Shown in pieces: positions 62,928 through 64,000 of a stretch of DNA of 64,000 nt. Source of the DNA: an uncultured Bacteroidales bacterium (lineage in GTDB: Bacteria > Bacteroidota > Bacteroidia > Bacteroidales > UBA932); NCBI GenBank assembly GCA_944323505.1, contig CALUST010000007.1, positions 62,001-126,000 of the forward strand, given 5' to 3'. Every line of letters starts with the position of its first letter. Position 1 is the first letter of the stretch. The position numbers and the translations under genes were made by a program. A model generated the notes under the pieces. The model saw only the letters and a list, made by a program, of their open reading frames with translations. It made no database searches and was not told where the DNA came from.

Positions 62928-64000
62928 TTACATGAAGACAAGTCTTGAAAGGGAAGAACTGTCGAACAGCCGGCATGCCATCTTCATGATTTCTTGTGAT
63001 GTCACCGCCTCGATTTCCTCCCTTATCTGTGAATTCCCGGGTATCTGCCCGTAGGTAAGCAGACTTTTCCCCATTGACAGGCACTGCGTCTCGCCGTTGT
63101 CCGAACTGATGGCCAGTTGCCCGAGCAGCTGTTTCTTTGCCGCTTTGAGACGTCTTTCACTCAACTCCCTGCTTCTGAGGCTGAGAATCACTTTCTCTAT
63201 TGCCTTGATACATTTGTCCAGATTGCCTTTGTCGCATCCGAGGCATATTGTCACGATGCCGGTATCGGCATATTGCGTATAGGAGCACTCGACACCGTAC
63301 ACCCATCCGTGTTTCTCCCTGAGGATTGAATTGAGGATGGAGTTTGTCGCCGGACCGCCGAGAATATTGCACAGCAGGATAGTCGCTATCCTGTCCTTTT
63401 CTTCGTATAGCGACGGGGCGGTACCGCCTATGACACAGTTGACCTGATGATTCCGTTTTGATATTGTCCTGTCGAAAGTGATGGCGGCCGGTCTCGAATA
63501 TTCCCTTCCCGAGTCATCCCCGGTACATGAGGTCTCATCGCAGGCAGGGAAATATTTCCCTGCAAGGCGTAACGCGGATTTCTCCATCACGGTCTCGTCT
63601 ATGTCCGCCACGACTGTAAATGCCATCTTCCATGGGACGAATTTCTCCTTCACGAACCTGAGCAGCTCGTCTCTCGTGATTTTCTTGACAGAGGATGCCG
63701 TGCCGAGGATCATTCCTGACAGGGGGTGCCCGTCGAAGAGCATTGATTCGAACCTGTCATAGATGTCTTCTGAAGGGGAATCCTTGTATGAATTGATCTC
63801 GTCTATGACAACTCCCTTTTCTGTCTCCACCTCGTTGGCCGGGAAAGTGGCGGAAGTAGCCAGTTCGAACAGCAGTCCGGCTGCCTTGCCCAGGTCCTCC
63901 TTTAGCACAGTCGCGTGCAAGACTATTTCCTCTTTCGTGGTGTATGCATTGAGTTCTCCTCCAAGCTTGTCAAGGCAGCCGTTTATCGTCGATGCATTTT
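62928..64000 (-). CDS. M16 family zinc metallopeptidase, C-terminal part
   Basis: The frame is open to the window edge, so the N-terminus with the HxxEH zinc site lies beyond 64000. The visible part starts with NGCLDKLGGELNAYTTKEEIVLHATVLKED, the classic segment that follows HxxEH and carries the conserved family motif. It continues with VIDEINSYKDSPSEDIYDRF (the glutamate ligand helix region) and GGPATNSILNSILREKHGWVYGVECSY, typical of the C-terminal lobe. These peptidases often work in the periplasm or cytoplasm on peptides or partly folded proteins. An in-frame TTG at 63920 is not the start, since homology runs past it. Confidence 0.93.
   Translation of the reverse strand, partial: NASTINGCLDKLGGELNAYTTKEEIVLHATVLKEDLGKAAGLLFELATSATFPANEVETEKGVVIDEINSYKDSPSEDIYDRFESMLFDGHPLSGMILGTASSVKKITRDELLRFVKEKFVPWKMAFTVVADIDETVMEKSALRLAGKYFPACDETSCTGDDSGREYSRPAAITFDRTISKRNHQVNCVIGGTAPSLYEEKDRIATILLCNILGGPATNSILNSILREKHGWVYGVECSYTQYADTGIVTICLGCDKGNLDKCIKAIEKVILSLRSRELSERRLKAAKKQLLGQLAISSDNGETQCLSMGKSLLTYGQIPGNSQIREEIEAVTSQEIMKMACRLFDSSSLSRLVFM

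Noticed and set aside
1-64000. tRNA, rRNA, CRISPR, insertion sequence and prophage signals
   Set aside because: None was found by reading both strands; no array-like repeats, no transposase motifs and no cloverleaf-like stretches were recognised.

Overview
The window looks like a chromosomal segment of a Bacteroidota bacterium, most likely order Bacteroidales. The gene families are typical of that phylum: a Bacteroidetes-type omega subunit after bamD, two Skp/OmpH chaperones, a complete Bat (Bacteroides aerotolerance) operon, a bifunctional FTCD, a DUF3127 protein, a MurA with Asp at the fosfomycin-target position and a lysine-type (IIIK) phosphoglycerate dehydrogenase. Several promoters fit the phylum's TTTG / TAnnTTTG pattern rather than the E. 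coli one. Base composition of most of the window is around 50-55% GC by eye; genus cannot be fixed from the sequence alone.

Layout. 1-4446 (+): end of an SDR gene, then trxB, bamD, omega and recN. 4450-8864 (-): a LysM/periplasmic-binding protein, a glycosyltransferase, a Skp-like protein and pdxJ. 9007-13851 (+): nadK, uppS, bamA, skp (cell-envelope biogenesis). 13839-22349 (-): aroK, parC, era, an rRNA pseudouridine synthase with a long basic tail, tonB-exbD-exbB and truA. 22459-30950 (+): moxR, DUF58, a membrane protein, batA, batB, batC and a fused batD-batE. 31057-43691 (-): ferritin, hutI, hutH, hutU, ftcD, a DUF1015 protein, serA, serC, pyrI, pyrB and an IMPACT/YigZ protein. 43855-45270 (+): a pRiA4b ORF-3-like protein and miaA. 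45380-47930 (-): DUF3127 protein, FKBP isomerase, nhaA. 48039-50240 (+): recQ. 50242-52772 (-): a PHP phosphatase and fhs. 52888-62264 (+): a DUF308 protein, dnaG, metG, an AT-rich type II restriction-modification pair, murB, murA. 62265-64000 (-): an O-methyltransferase and the C-terminal part of an M16 peptidase that runs off the window.

How the parts fit. Much of the window is envelope building: BamA, BamD, two Skp-like chaperones, UppS, MurA, MurB and the ExbB/ExbD/TonB energy module. The hut/ftcD block degrades histidine to glutamate and passes the one-carbon unit to tetrahydrofolate; fhs also feeds the folate pool. serC-serA make serine and serC-type transamination also serves PLP synthesis, alongside pdxJ. 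RecN, RecQ, ParC, DnaG and the SSB-tailed DUF3127 protein are DNA-maintenance genes.

No rRNA, tRNA, CRISPR array, insertion sequence or prophage was seen. There is no gene-free stretch above 300 bases; the longest gaps (about 160-170 bases, at 7972-8141 and 43692-43854) hold candidate promoters and small inverted repeats. The most notable items are the batD-batE fusion with an internal signal-peptide-like segment, the perfect Shine-Dalgarno sites confined to batA/B/C, the transferred-looking restriction-modification pair whose methylase carries an N-terminal helix-turn-helix, the 21-bp phased repeats with a 5' hairpin before the pRiA4b-like gene, and the SSB-like tail on the DUF3127 protein.
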